Assembly (NCBI RefSeq): GCF_001540865.1
Contig: NC_033641.1
Span: 8,997,767-9,061,766, forward strand
DNA length: 64,000 nt
Source of the DNA: Ananas comosus
Taxonomy: Eukaryota; Streptophyta; Magnoliopsida; Poales; Bromeliaceae
Reading direction: 5' to 3'
The position numbers were made by a program, and so were the translations under genes. Shown piece by piece: positions 12,480 to 25,545 of this stretch. The notes below the pieces were generated by a model. It saw only the letters and a list, made by a program, of their open reading frames with translations, was not told where the DNA came from and did no database searches. Position 1 is the first letter of the stretch. Every line of letters begins with the position of its first letter.

Positions 12480-13397
12480 TTAATTACCAACTGGACAATA
12501 TATTGATCAATTATATTAATTTGCTTGAATTGATCTGCAATTCTTATATTTAATTCCTTGTTTGTTACGTATGAGTTATTTTAATACTGTTGATTTTCGT
12601 GACTATAATGCGTCGTAGGTTTTTTTTNTAACAATCGCATCTAATAAAGTATTTTTCATATAAAAAGTTAAGGAGAAAAAAAATAAAATTCAGAGCTCTA
12701 AATACAAAAGCCCCGATACCAATCTCTAATATTGAAACTTTTAATAGCTCTTTCCCTGAAAATATGAATTTGAATTTAAAATTTAAATACAAAAACTAAA
12801 TTTTAAATCTAATTTTGAAAATCAAAATCAAAATCGGATTTTAGGAAGTAGACTTTAACTGCTTCTGATTTTGAGTCTCTAAAATTAGAAATTTGATTCC
12901 AAAAGTTACAATTCGATTTTATAAAAGAGCTCGTCAAACCCTCTGGACGGAATTTATTCAGAGAGTTCGACCCGTCCCACCATGACCCAATGTATAAAAC
13001 AATTCAGTTCGACCCTTTGAACCGAATATATAAATCGAAAAAATCGCTCTAAACAATTTGAGTCGACGGTTCAACCATTAAACCAATGAACATATCCAAT
13101 TTTAATCAAACCAGCCGAATTTTTTTATCAAACTATATTAAAATTCAACGACTTAAATTCAACCTAGGTGTTTTTATTTTATATTAGCATAGATAAACCA
13201 GTAGACGGTGAAACTTGAAATTTTATATCTACTTAATTTGGTCTACAATATTTGTTTCTATATAATACAATTTTAAAAAGCAAATTAATATTTAGGGCAT
13301 TGTGTTGTCGTCATTGATTCGATCGGTGGCTCAGCTACTGGAGGTGACTCTTGATTCAATAATGATATTTTTGAATCACGATGCGATACTGGCTTAC

Positions 13398-14200
13398 TGT
13401 CACACCCCGCTTTACAGCGGAAGTTCGAATTACGTCAACAGACCCGCCGTATGTATAAGAATACGGACCGTACAGTACCACGTAACAATTTTTTCTTTTT
13501 GTGAAAATCATACGTGGGCTACATAAACAGCTAAAAACGGTTTTACCCAATTCGAGCATATCCACATTTAATAACTCCGCACCACATATTCATTTAAGGA
13601 ACTTTAAAGCGAAAGAAAAACGGTGTATTTTTCCGCTCACTGCTTTATGCTGTTATGTATCAACTAACTACTTTTGTCAAAGGAGGAAGGGGTAAAGTTG
13701 GAAAGGAAAAAAAAAAAAAAAAAAAAAACTATGTCGTAATAAAAAACAAAAGTCGGAAAGTGAGAAATTTGTGAGTTTAACGAATCAGATTTTGTACTCT
13801 TCAGGCACTGAAGTCGGAATGTCGATCTCTATACGATTATGGTGGAAGTTCAGGTTCGGTGTCGAACAAATGCGAAATCGCAAGTGTCGGATCGTTGGCG
13901 CTATCCAGTAATCCCAAAAGCTCGTGTTATTAGAAATACGCAATCAATTCACTTAAAACGTATAAATGCAGCGCTCAGGAGTCTCGATTGTGACTCGGTC
14001 TAAGCAGCCTCATGCCACTTCGAATATGACTTGGCACAATCCAAGCTCCCGGCATTTAAAACATATCTTCCGCCTTTTTATTTTGAATTTGGCTATTTCA
14101 ACACATGTTAAACTTTCCACCAACCACTAAATCGATTAGTACATATCTTCTACCCAGAGCACTGCTGGGTCTCTACTTTAATTCGCGGTTAGAGTTTGGA
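13398..14200 (+). repeat. possible LTR-retrotransposon fragment
   Basis: TGTCACACCCCGC is the kind of start seen in many plant Gypsy LTRs. The next several hundred bases are less AT-rich than their surroundings and do not code. I could not find a second LTR, primer-binding site or end, so the right boundary is arbitrary. Confidence 0.3.
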
Positions 14201-14206
14201 TACATA

Positions 14207-14672
14207 TTAGGGATGTCAGCAGATCGAATTCGAGGTGAATTTTTTGTAAAATCTGAACCCAAACCTAAACCGGATGGAATTTGAAAATCCATATCCAAGC
14301 AGGAACATAGCCAAAAATTTTAAATCCGAACCCGAAATAATTATTTCTCTTTACCATAATTCAAAACTTATTATATTAAAGACTATATTTTAAAATACAA
14401 TTTTAAATATAACATCAAATATTCATATATATTTAGAAAAAAATGTAAAATCAATTCGGATTCGGGTCGGCTCGAGTTCAGGTTCCAATTGGGTAGGTAT
14501 AAAATTCATACCTAAATTCAAATCCGTCGGATTTTTTTTTTATACCCATATTTGAAACCATATCCATTTAGCAGCAAGTAAATTTCATCCGCTCAGAGTC
14601 TAGTTCTGACAAAATTCGGACAAAATTTCGAGTATCCCCATAGGCCCATACCCATTGACATTTCTAATCCCT
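14207..14672 (+). repeat. interspersed repeat of the GGGATGTCA family, uninterrupted copy
   Basis: It starts near GGGATGTCAGCAGATCGAAT and ends near ATTGACATTTCTAATCCC, so its ends are roughly inverted. The same element is split around 29268-29530 and 31786-31968, and lies in reverse at 39684-40064. This copy gives the unfilled version of the site occupied by MITEs at 29.5-31.8 kb. Confidence 0.6.
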
Positions 14673-14939
14673 ATAGACATAGTTTTTATTTTTTATTTTT
14701 GGATGTGAAATAGTTGGACTCAGCCCAGTTTATTAATTGGACCTAAAAGGGCTTTGGGCTATGGATAGCGAAGTGTCATGTACTATTCTTTTATAAAAAT
14801 TTGCTCCCGCTCTGTAGCGTAGGTCTCGATTTCAAGGCATGCTTAAAAATTGAACAAATGTATGCATGGTGTCTATAAATTTATGTTTTAAAAAATGTAT
14901 ACTATATAACTCGAAGTTTTTTTTTTTCTCCGGGGGTGA

Positions 14940-15215
14940 GGATGATACTTTGGTCATCAAATTTTTGTTTAATGTAATTTTTAACTCCAATTTTATAAAA
15001 TATTATAATTAAATTTTACAGTCCAATGAAGCTGGTCAAAAGCTGATATTTTGTCGATGTGACTCTAAAGTCATCCGCCATAATAATCTCACATCATTAT
15101 CATATCAACAACGTGTTAGTGTTCGTCAATTAAATTGTATTGTAGGACTTGATTATACAGTTCAAATAAGCAATAAATTTAAGTTTGAGGGCCAAAAGTG
15201 TAATTTAGCCTTCTT
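14940..15215. mobile_element. inverted-repeat MITE related to the one at 10466
   Basis: The ends are a diverged inverted pair (left GATACTTTGGTCATCAAA, right GAGGGCCAAAAGTGTAATTT). The centre holds the phrases ATCTCACATCATTATCATAT and AATTAAATTGTATTGTAGG. It is non-coding. Confidence 0.45.
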
Positions 15216-15610
15216 CTTTTCTTTTTTTCTCTATATTCATAATAAGCTAATGGACCAATCCATGGCCATGATTAAGGATTCATTACAACCATCACTAATC
15301 ATCAACTACTTAACACGCACCTTCTCAATTAATTAATGAGTTAATTAATAGTTAATAAATTATTTGTCTTATTCATGGACAACAGATAAAACTTCAGTGG
15401 GGAGTTTTCTAGCAACAACTTTTTAGGAAGTTCCCGATTTGCCGTCGCGCACTAATTTTATCTTATATCTAATAATTTATTAACTATTTTCTAATATTAA
15501 ATTTTTAAAAAAAAATTAAACTTCAGAAAAAAAAAATTATTATAATCTTTAGATAGTGATAAAAATGACTTGTGATAAGAACAAAACGTCGTCGGAGAAC
15601 TCTCCACTTA

Positions 15611-15645
<35 letters not shown>

Positions 15646-15969
15646 AAATTGTGGGGTCCTTAACGAAGCGTGTTGATGTTTTTTTTCCTTGAGGAAACTT
15701 CTTTGTGGCATCTCCTTCCACGTCACAAAAAGGTATCTTCTACGGAATAATCTCATTTTCTACATCTCTCTCAATAATATCTTTGGATCTTGTCCCCATC
15801 TCTCTATTAAAAAAAAAAAAAAAAAAAAATCTTTGCTTGCACCTGGTGTACCCATATGCATCATACACTGCACCTAATATTTAATAATTAATTTTAAAAT
15901 TTTAAATTGTCTTTAAAAAGCAAAAATAAATTACCACCACATAACTTATTCCGACACCCAAAGCCTTTA

Positions 15970-17430
15970 GGTAGTGTTTGGTTCGGGAACAAGGGGGGGA
16001 ATAAGCCCTTGTTTCCCCCTTTGTTCCCAAACGCAATGTTTGGTTCCCGGGAACAGTAGTTCCCGGGAATCTGGAACTAGCTGGTATAAGACTGGAACTG
16101 CTGTTCCACCCGTTTTCGGGAACAAGCTAGTTCCTTGATGAGAACAAGATTAATTAAAATCTAAATTTAATTTTAATGACAGTAAATTATTAATTAATCT
16201 AATTAATATATTTAAATCATTATTTATTACTTTAATAATTAAATAATTTAAATAATTTATTATTTATAATTAAATATTAATAATTAGATAATTATTATTA
16301 TTAATTTATTATTTATAATTAATTATAAATAATTAATAATATTCATTATTTTTTTATTAATAATTATTATTCTTAATGACAATCGATATTATTATTAATT
16401 TATTATTTATAATTAATTATTAATAATTAATAATTATTATTATTTATTATTAATTATTAATAATTTTTATTCTTAATAATTAGATAATCGATATTATTAT
16501 TAATTTATTATTTATAATTAATTATTTATAATTAATAATAATTATTATTTATTAATAATTATTAATAATTTTTATTCTTAATAATTAGATAATCGATATT
16601 ATTATTAATTTATTATTTATAATTAATTATTAATAATTAATAATTATTATTATTTATTATTAATTATTAATAATTTTTATTCTTAATAATTAGATAATCG
16701 ATATTATTATTAATTTATTATTTATAATTAATTATTTATAATTAATAATAATTATTATTTATTAATAATTATTAATAATTTTTATTCTTAATAATTAGAT
16801 AATCGATATTATTATTAATTTATTATTTATAATTAATAATTAATAATTAATAATAATTATTATTTATTAATAATTAATTAATAATTCTTATTCTTAATAA
16901 TTAGATAATGGATATTATTATTAATTTATTATTTATAATTAAATAATAATTATTATTATTATTTATTAATAAATATTAATATTAATTATTATTAATAATT
17001 AGATAATCAATATTATTAATAATTTATTATTTATAATTAATTAATAAGAATAATTAATTATTATTATTATTTATTAATAATTAATAATTATTATTATTAT
17101 TATTAATTAGATAATCCATATTATTAATTTATTATTTATAATTAATTATTATTAATAATTATTATTTATAATTAATTATTAATAATTAATTTCTTATTTA
17201 TTTTTAAGTAATATTTTTATTACTATTAATTACATAATATAATTTTAATTTCAAATTATAACTCATATTCCTCTTGTTCCAATCTAACCATCCAAACACT
17301 ATTTATCTTATTCCTAGGAACAACCTAATTTTCATCCAAACGCAAAATTGGTCTAGTTCCTGCTTATACCTGAACTTGTACCTATCCCTAGAACTAGCAG
17401 TTCTTACTTATACCCGAACCAAACGCAGCC
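15970..17430. mobile_element. Harbinger/Tourist-like element, 1.46 kb, TTA duplication
   Basis: The ends are GGTAGTGTTTGGTTCGGG and, inverted, GGCTGCGTTTGGTTCGGG, and the next 150 bp of each arm also resemble each other (GGGAACAAG, CTAGTTCC). TTA stands at 15967-15969 and 17431-17433. The middle 1.1 kb is almost pure A/T and made of a 105-bp tandem repeat. No transposase ORF. Its right end lies 168 bp upstream of the DUF538 start codon. Confidence 0.8.
16380..17180. repeat. AT minisatellite, about 105-bp period
   Basis: The marker TTAGATAATCGATATT recurs at about 16480, 16585, 16690 and 16795, then as variants at about 16901, 17000 and 17107. The spacing is 105 bp for the first four units and 98-108 afterwards. 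Units contain only A and T apart from the G and C of the marker. The array lies wholly inside the Harbinger-like element. Confidence 0.85.
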
Positions 17431-17598
17431 TTAATGAAGTAGATTCTAATTTGACTTATAGGTTGTTTTTGTGCACCAGGTGCACGCAATAATTTTTCAA
17501 TAATTTTTTGGACCTCTCGCAAAGCCACATTTCCCATATAGATCCAGTTTTGATCTACCACCCCCCCCACAGGAGCATCACCACCACACCCAAAAAAC

Positions 17599-18099
17599 AT
17601 GGCCTATTCCAGACCCCAAAAGACCCTAATCCTTCTCCTAATCCTAACCCTAATCCTCTCGGCCTTCGGCGGCCGCAAGGGACCAATCTATGGCTTGCCG
17701 ACGGCGTACCAAGTCCTCGAGGGGTTCGACTTCCCGCCGGGGATCCTCCCGGCGGGCGTGACGAGCTACTTGCTGCGGCAGGACGGCTCGTTCGAGGTCT
17801 ACCTTTCGGAGGACGACTGCGAGTTCAAAATCGCGGGGCAGTACCAGCTGAAGTACCGGCAGAAGATCACGGGGACGGTGCAGTCGGGCGCGATCAAGAA
17901 CCTGAACGGCGTCAGCGTGAAGGTGCTCTTCCTGTGGATCGGAATCAACGAGGTCGACCGGAGCGGCGACGAGCTCAGCTTCTACGTCGGGCCGCTCTCG
18001 GCCTCGTTCGGCGTCGCCAACTTCGAGGAGAGCCCCCGCTGCGACTGCGGCTTCGACTGCGCCACCGCCGCCACCGCCGCCGCCGCCGCCGCTTCTTAG
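17599..18099 (+). CDS. DUF538 family secreted protein, intronless
   Basis: A 166-residue protein. Residues 1-22 form a signal peptide (MAYSRPQKT, then a Leu/Ile run). The DUF538 hallmarks follow: GLPTAYQVLEGFDFPPGILP near residues 31-52, SYLLRQDGSFEVYL, CEFKIAGQYQLKYRQKITG, and VKVLFLWIGINEVDR near 105-120. DUF538 proteins are plant-specific, often secreted or stress-linked, and their biochemical role is unsettled. The tail after the domain has a Cys-rich patch (CDCGFDC) and an alanine run coded by GCC repeats. Coding GC is far above the flanking DNA. The first ATG downstream of a plausible 5' UTR is used. Overlapping ORFs on both strands are GC-rich shadows. No intron is needed. Confidence 0.9.
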   Translation: MAYSRPQKTLILLLILTLILSAFGGRKGPIYGLPTAYQVLEGFDFPPGILPAGVTSYLLRQDGSFEVYLSEDDCEFKIAGQYQLKYRQKITGTVQSGAIKNLNGVSVKVLFLWIGINEVDRSGDELSFYVGPLSASFGVANFEESPRCDCGFDCATAATAAAAAAS

Positions 18100-19129
18100 T
18101 GGTTTTGATTCTTCTTGTGTGTTTTGATGGGTGGGGGATTTGAATTGGTTTTGTTTTATGATTTGTAGCAGTACATGATTTTTCATGATTATTATCACTT
18201 CGAATTTGCATGGATGTTTGATGTGAGTTTTTAAGATTGAAACAGTTTGATATTACAGCTTCATATATTATAAAAAAAAAAAACAAAAAAGAAAAATCTC
18301 CCCCAAAGGAGAGCTAAGTCCATAATGGATCATATGAGAGAACAAGTATCGACGAACTAAGACCTAATCTGTAAATGCTGTAACTAAACTCACCCGCTTT
18401 AGAACTTAAAAAGATTTAGATATATTAATAAGCATTCTGAAGCTCTACTATAATAAAATGGTGGTGGAAACAGCTATCGAAGAAGCAAAACGAAACAAGA
18501 AAAGGAAGCCCCCAAGATCGTGTTTTGAGTTTGGCCACCGCATTACAAAACACGGCATTAATCCGAGTTTAAGCTAACTAATTACAAGGCAAGTATGATG
18601 ATTAAGGGTTTGGGTGAATAAAAAAGCCCTCATTAATCATCATTAGATAAATAAAGAGTCCAAATTACAACATCCATTCAAAAGAATCATAGTTTGGTAT
18701 ATTCCAGGGTCCATTAATACATCTTTATAAAAAATGAATGGAATTGTGGAATAGGGGAAAGGGACAATAGCAAAGTTCCAAACAAGCAAATTTATCCAAA
18801 TTATCATTAAAGAGTCCATTTGGTATTTAGAACTATTTAAAGCTGTGTAACAAAACTGAGTTGAGGTAAAAATATATAGAAATATACTTAGTAATTTTTC
18901 GATTTCATACAATATGATTTGTATTTTTATTGAGAAACAAAATAAGAAAAAAAAATTAAAAAAATATCTACATGCTTCTACCCCAATTCACTGCATGAAA
19001 TAGTATTAAGAATTTAAGATGGCTCTCAACACCAAACAGGTCTAAGATAAACACATTGATCCATAAAAAAGTTAAATTAAGTTTGTACTTAAAAGGCCCC
19101 AAGTTGGAAGCATAATTGCTTCACCTTTC

Positions 19130-19197
19130 TAGCTGAGTTACATTTCTAAAAAAAATGAACGAACCAGATCGCTTGCTACCTTTCTCTCTCAACAAAT
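19130..19197 (+). mobile_element. SINE 3' remnant, copy C
   Basis: Only the 3' body survives: AGCTGAGTTACATTTCTAA, then GAACGAACCAGATCGC and a CTCTCTC tail. It matches the SINE consensus position for position but is diverged, and the tRNA-like head is gone. Confidence 0.6.
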
Positions 19198-20216
19198 AAA
19201 TTAAAAAAAAAATCTAAATAAGCAAATTGAACCAAATTTTTATTAAACAACTCCATAATTCGTATAGTAGTTAAATTCACCCACAACACTTCCCAAAATA
19301 GCTGCAAATGCATCCAAATTTCCCATTGCATATGATTTTGAGCTTTGCCACTTTTGCAACATATGAGCACAATTTGATGAGCTAACCCTAAGACAACATT
19401 GTCTATTTTAAATATTAAAATATGAAGTTGCAATACGCATGGAGTTAGATTCTATCCACCTTTCTCATACAATTTAAAATAGGAAAATAAAAAAATCAAA
19501 TTTACAAACAAACACTCAATAGCCCTCTTTGGAGTTGGACCACAACCACATGGTTCAGTCAAAGTTATGTTAATGGAAAGAATACTTATTAATCTTTCAC
19601 ATTAAGTTATACAAAATTATTTTAATCATACTGTTATAGAAAATAATAAAAAAAAAAACTGCAATAATGCAAAGTAGTTCATATGAAAACAACAATAATA
19701 GCATATGTCACAGTGCTAAAAATAGGTGTATTTACATGAAGAACGATCGCGGTAGTAAATATTTAGAATTCAGTACCGTATACTGGAACACATATCTTAG
19801 TGATAGTTCTCTCTACTAAGCTACTTTTAATATGATTATGGCCCTCAATAGATGCTCTAGTTCTAGCTATTATATAGTAGTGTTTCCGGAAAACCAAAAA
19901 AAACAGGATCTCATCTAGAAGTTTGGTTACTTATCACAGTACAAAGAAGATCTAAAAGTTGGCAATCAGGTCTAAACAGCAGTGTTGTTCTAGTAGAAGA
20001 TTTGTGCAATGATCAATCAATTATATACTTGACTGATTTATATAAACTCTATTAAAAGACAAAGGGCATAAACTTTGAGTAATGATCAATCAAATATAAA
20101 CTTGGATAGAAAATTACCTGATATAACTTCTGTGGAGGTGATCTTACAAACTGTAGAGCCAGACGCAATCCGCTGAAATCGAACCCAAAACCATAAGCCA
20201 AAAACCAACTGTTGGA

Positions 20217-20296
20217 AGGCAATAATTATTGACAAACTTATGGGCAATGTATAGTCAGGCAATAATTATTGACAAACTTATGGCCAATGTATAGCC
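20217..20296. repeat. tandem duplication, 2 x 40 bp
   Basis: GGCAATAATTATTGACAAAC and the following 20 bp occur twice in direct succession with two or three differences. Confidence 0.85.
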
Positions 20297-20461
20297 ATAG
20301 TGATATTAATAAAACTGTTAGATCTTACAGAAGGGTCCCTACAGGATAATGATATAAATGGTAGAACCTCCACACCAACCATTTTGCATGGATACTGTAT
20401 CCTCAAAACTGCAAAAGCACCGACTGTTTTCGTCTGAGCCATGAAAGTTAAATAACACCGA

Positions 20462-20793
20462 GCGTTCCCAACCTTTTACTGTAGTTTCAGTTCGATCCCA
20501 ACCATTCAGCACCTACAATTAGATCCCTAGTATTTACATTTCAAACACAATGTTACCCTTTCAGTTGAACTTCCCCATCAAATTAAGAAGAAATGGTTAT
20601 GCAACCATCATCTAACGACCACTTAAATGACTTTTGGACTTCTCATTTTATGAGCACACACGCATTTCGTCCAATTTTATCGAGGGACTTAATAAACAGG
20701 TAAATAGCAAACTAACGCAAAACGTGAGGGGCCAGATTGTATCAACAGAATGGTTGGGGTCCTGACTGAAACTTTCTGAAAAGGTTGGTGGCT
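20462..20793. mobile_element. inverted-repeat MITE
   Basis: The left arm reads CCCAACCTTTTACTGTAGTT, then CGATCCCAACCATTC. The right arm is the inverse (GAATGGTTGGGGTCC, then TGAAAAGGTTGG). Arms are about 50 bp; the centre is non-coding. Confidence 0.65.
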
Positions 20794-21061
20794 CCTGGTG
20801 CCATCAAGTGAGTTGAAATTCCCTTGGCAACCATGAAGACAAAATGAGTTCTTCTGAAGGTACATTATGCCATTGCAAATCAAAGAACTACAAAAGCCAC
20901 ATAGCTCCTACCGTGATTTGCAACTGAAAAGGTGCCTATTCCAATTACAATGCACTGACCTCCCATGCTGCGTCCCTGAATTTGGTCTCACATTGGTATA
21001 TTATGTTCCCTCTCTTTCCCCACCAATCGCTTGGATGTTAAATAACAAATAGTGTGACTTC

Positions 21062-23756
21062 TTAAACTTTGTGAAAGTCATATCTTGAGCCATGGACCGA
21101 AACAGGTTGCTGCCTTATTCGAGACAAGAGACTCGAGACCTCACGTGATGCGATATCCATACGATCTTTCGACTTGGCTGCTTCGGCTATTAGGGCTGAC
21201 ATCATCGACTGCAGTGCCTGCACGCTCTCCGACTGCTCATTCCAAGAAGCGCCCTGCACCATCTTCGAGGGCAACAAGTTGGCCCTCCGCCATCTGATGG
21301 GCAAATGGCGGTCTGGGATCTGAAAGCAGTTGAGGGTCGAAAGCACTCTTAGAGTGTGTCTACAAAGAATCCCTGAGAACTCAAACATGTGGCAGCTACA
21401 AGAAAGCACTTCTTCCCGCGGTGCCCAAAGCACTTTTCGGCCACCATCGATCTTTGTGTGGTGCCTGATAAGGAAGCAGTTCTCTTCCATCTGGAAGGAA
21501 GCATAGTGGGTGGCCATGACAAGCTCCTCTTGTAATTTGGAGAAAGCGTAGGGGGTGAGGACGGAGGCTGCATGAGCTTCCATTGGAGCACCTGTTTTGA
21601 GGCAGATGTTTTGTATGTTCTGTTGCATCGCCTGCTGCTCCCCGGCTTGGTCTCTAAAATCAATGGCTACCGCAGCCTATTAACAGTAATGCAGAATTGC
21701 TTATTTCATCTAAACAACTTGAAATTTACAAATTTTAGAAGCCATATTTATATGATTCTAGTTCCTCACCTATATAAACGAACAAAAAAAAAAGAAACTT
21801 AAGGAAAACCATAATTATTTCTTAAGGAAAACCACATGATTATTTCTTAAGGAAAAAAGAAACTCCCATAATTATTTCTTAAGGAAAACCACATGCTGAC
21901 ATACAGATAAAACTTAAGTGCGACAAAAAAAAAATATAAAAAGAATAACTGGAATTGCCATTGAATAGGTAAAAGCTCACTTTAACAGACATAGTTTACC
22001 TGTTCGATAAAATGAGCAAGGCGAGTCTGCGCACTCAAGAACCTCTGAATGAAAGCATTTATTGACTTTGACAAACCTGTTGCAGTCATTCCTGCAAAGA
22101 AATGGCTTCTCAAGTACGGTAAAGCCCAGAATGTTCGAAAAGTAAACAAATTGGTAATGTGTCTATTTGCATGAAGCCCGTATAAATCCACCATCTCTTG
22201 CCATCCGAGCTCAAACTCATCTATACTTTCCAAATTATAGAGCCTACAGAACTCAACTTTCCATTCATTGTACCGCTCTCCAAGAGCTGCGTTGAACCAA
22301 GATGGGAACTTTGCTACTATAAGCCATATGCAGAAGGCATGTTTGGTTGTTGGCATTTCTTTAGCTATCACTTCCTTAAGACACATATTTTGATCAGTTA
22401 GGATTGTTTGCGGAGCCTTTCCATTCATGAAGCTAAGAAACACCTGTCATGGCAGGAGATAAGTTAGAGCGTTACAAGAAATAAATAAGAGGGGATTTAC
22501 CTATATATATTACTGCAAAATCATCTACTTACTATTTACACTTGTAAAATCTGAATTTTTGTATACACACCTGGAAATTGTTAAAAAGATAATCATAGCT
22601 CAAGTTAGGGGGAAGAAGTTACCTTTGTTAGAAAGTTCTTTCATATGAGGGTCACTCTTGAAAGTTCAAGGGCAAGATTAAGTTTTTGAGGAGAAAATAC
22701 TTAAACGATAAACACAGAAATTTGCAACTTGCAAGAGTATATATGTATTCCTTATTAATAGCATATCTGGTAGCCTACCTGTAATGCCCATGTATAGGAT
22801 CGCAAGTTTTCTTCTCTTAGAAGCACACAACCAAAGAAGCAAGGCATCCCATAATTGTTCATGCCAACCCAAATTCCAAGCGGCATATCAAAAGCAGCTA
22901 AACGGTGAGTCGTGTCGAATACAATTGCATCACCGAAGACCTCATATGATTGGACCGACGATGCATACGACCAAGCAATATTTTCCAACCTATTATTGCC
23001 ATCAATGGTGAAATCATACTTAAAGTTGGGGTCTTTCTCCTTAATGTTCTTGCACATCCTAAGGAGGTCGATGCTGTCCTCATCTTGATCAACCTTCCTA
23101 AATGACTGTATTAAATTCCTCACATCTTTCTCCGTGAAGGGCAGAAGTCCAGGCTCAACACACTTCTCTAACTCCAATAGTTTCATCATTTGTTGCACGG
23201 AAATGCCAGTTTTTGCGAACATCAAGATTCGGTTTTTATCAGCCTCTGAGATGACCCGATAAGCCGGAAGAAAACGCACTTGGTTTGGTTCTAAAAGCTC
23301 GTGGTTGTGGTGATTAGAAAATCCTGTGACCCGCCATTCTGTGATACCCGAATCCACATTCTTGCTTATACGCAGGTATGCTTGACATCCACACCGAGAG
23401 GACTTCCTATTCCTTTGTGGTTTTGTATCGTTTGATGATTTGATAGGGGTATTGCCAGCACGATGGCACACGAAGTACCGTCTAGTGAGTCCTTTACCAA
23501 CACCGTCTTTGCCTTCTGTGCGGTGGCGGCGAATCGAGAAGCCACACCGCTTGGCAAATTCACTGTAGAACTCGTACGCCAAATCGTGGGTTTCAAACAT
23601 TTGGCCAATGTAGGGAACAGCATCGCTTGAGGATTCCAGCGAGAGCCGCGTGTCCTCTGGGGACTCTTCTGCACTGCTAGTTTCCTCCTGGGAGAAGGAT
23701 CTACGATCTGAGGGGTCGTCATACACTTCTAACATTGCTCTAGCTTCTTCAGACAT
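21062..23756 (-). CDS. FRS11: FAR1-related sequence protein, FRS11-type
   Basis: A nuclear protein of the FHY3/FAR1 family, domesticated from a Mutator-like transposase and known in the family to regulate transcription. Exons 23756-22779, 22443-22000 and 21676-21062 join in phase 0 to 678 residues, close to what I recall for Arabidopsis FRS11. In order: an acidic N-terminus (MSEEARAMLEVYDD); an FAR1 DNA-binding domain at about 50-160 (EFAKRCGFSIRRHRTEGKDG, RRYFVCHRAG, NHHNHELL); a MULE transposase-like domain at about 250-430 (VFDTTHRLAAFDMPLGIWVG, QTILTDQNMCLKE); and a SWIM zinc finger, CxC-x9-CxH at about 567-581. An upstream ATG at 23795 precedes a likely acceptor (TTGGCATGTCCAG), so the start is taken as MSEEA. 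The frame is intact throughout. The symbol is by resemblance; FRS10 is close. Confidence 0.9.
21798..21896. repeat. short minisatellite in FRS intron 2
   Basis: TTATTTCTTAAGGAAAA(CC) recurs four times with spacers of variable length, all within intron 2 (21677-21999). It does not reach either splice site. Confidence 0.75.
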
Positions 23757-25545
23757 TATCTTTGGCTCACAAGATAGATAGCCTGGACATGCCAAGTATA
23801 AGAAGCTTTGAATAAATCAGCAAGGGAAACATAGCAGACTTTCTTAGAAAGGCAAGTACTCAACAATCAAGAAGTTTAAAATGATGAACAGAAAAGAAAT
23901 GTAACGGATATGCAGCTATGAGTAACTTGAAATTTTTATCCTGGGTACAATTATGTTGCATCACGGAGCACTGTGCGAGGCAACAGATTTAATGAACTAA
24001 ACCCCAAAGTTCAACAACCTGGACTAGAACCCAACACACCCCAAAACCCACCATGGTGCCTAACCACTAGGATACTACCCAAGCTAACTGTGCCCAAGAA
24101 AAGTTAACCATATCCAAGGATAGCGCCAAAAGTTCACAAAAAGGAAAAAAAGAAAAAATGTTCAAAATAACAACAAAGTGGCCCAGGAACAGCCTATCAT
24201 AATAGAATTTCATCACCTCAATTATGCTGGATTCAAATAAGAAAAAATAAGTCAACTTATATCCTCAAGTTTGCAATAAGTCGTTCTATCTTTTATAACC
24301 GCAATATCAAATTTTTATATTTTTTTTCCCCCTCCATCAAGTCCTTAAAGCCAAATTGCATTTATCAAGTGCATATAGTGTTAAATCTTTAGTGTGCATC
24401 CAAATTCTAATCAACCAGAGGTAGAGAATTCAGATTCATAGGCATATCTAGTAAAACTCCATGCTGTATTAGGTAAAAGTAGGATTGTACCTTAAGTTCC
24501 TCCAGTGTGAAGCCCTTTAAAAACTCTAGATTCATTTGGTAGACTAGTGGTGGGTCCAACAGCAGACAAAAAGCTGAAAAGGTCCGATAGTAGGTTTTTG
24601 GAAAATCTTCACAGCATTGTTCTGTCTAGCTGCAATTACAAGTTCAGAATCCATATTACTAGAAAGAGAGACAATTATAAGCTTGACAAGTGATCAACTC
24701 AAAAGAAACTAAGAAGTATACTAAGTATGAATAGAAATGTATCCTATAAATACTGGAAAGAGTCTACAGAATGTAGAAAGCGTAATATCAAGCTAAAAGC
24801 TGAAAAGGGCAAACAAATGCTGGAAATAAGATCTACCAATACAAAAGACTCAATTTGCTTCTTCAAACAATTTGTGGCGACCTCGTGGCATTGCGAAAGA
24901 GAAGAAGAAAAATTATAAGCACTTCAAAATAGCAAACTAATAAGATAATTCGCATACCGACTAGCATTGTTGGGCAAAAATTAGCTTGAAAAGAAAATGA
25001 AATGGAATGCCATATGGTAGATTCTTGCTTTGCAAGAATGAATTTAGGTGTAGCATTGCGACATTAAATACCAGCAAAAGAGAACCCAAAAAAAAAAAAA
25101 AATCTCTGTGAAGAAAATTGTGCTTGAAAGTAAAAAGTGGAATTTATTTTTTTGTTGTCATTTTGTCACACATACCAAATCTAATTCGGTGCGAAAAATG
25201 TACGAAGATCGTTTCAACTTTTTTTAAAGAAAAATAAAGACACAATCTAAATATTTGTTTGCTCTAATTTGAGGTATTCCCATCAAACTAAATTAAGATT
25301 CCATTTAAATAAACAGTTCTGCTAGCTAAATTAACGAATCGCCAGCAAATTTAAGGAAATTTCACGATTCACCAACATAGCTTAGATTGAAAAAAAAAAA
25401 AGCAGATTTTAGGTATCGACTTCAAAATGGCGTACAATTGAGGGGCTCTACACACATTAAACCCTAACACAAACTCATTTTAAAGATCACAAAGGATCAC
25501 GGAGCGCACTGTACATTGTATCATAAAAGCATCCAATAGAAGAGG
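23757..25545 (-). other. probable 5' UTR intron and leader of FRS
   Basis: No coding exon is seen. A likely acceptor (CATGTCCAG on the minus strand) lies about 35 bp before the FRS ATG. The stretch up to the GC-rich block at 25.6 kb is AT-rich and intron-like. Inference from layout only. Confidence 0.45.

Larger units (their letters stand above)
18100..21061. other. intergenic, between DUF538 and FRS
   Basis: The first 200 bp is the DUF538 3' UTR. The rest is AT-rich non-coding DNA with a SINE remnant (19130-19197), a 40-bp tandem duplication (20217-20296) and an inverted-repeat element (20462-20793). No further exon is recognised. Confidence 0.6.

Noticed and set aside
17508..18286. Long ORFs overlapping the DUF538 gene in other frames
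   Set aside because: GC-rich shadow frames; only the 17599-18099 frame carries the family motifs.
21798..21896. Spaced repeats resembling a CRISPR array
   Set aside because: Units and spacers are irregular, the array is tiny and lies in a plant intron.
23366..23722. 118-residue ORF inside FRS exon 1
   Set aside because: Shadow frame of the FAR1 domain coding sequence.
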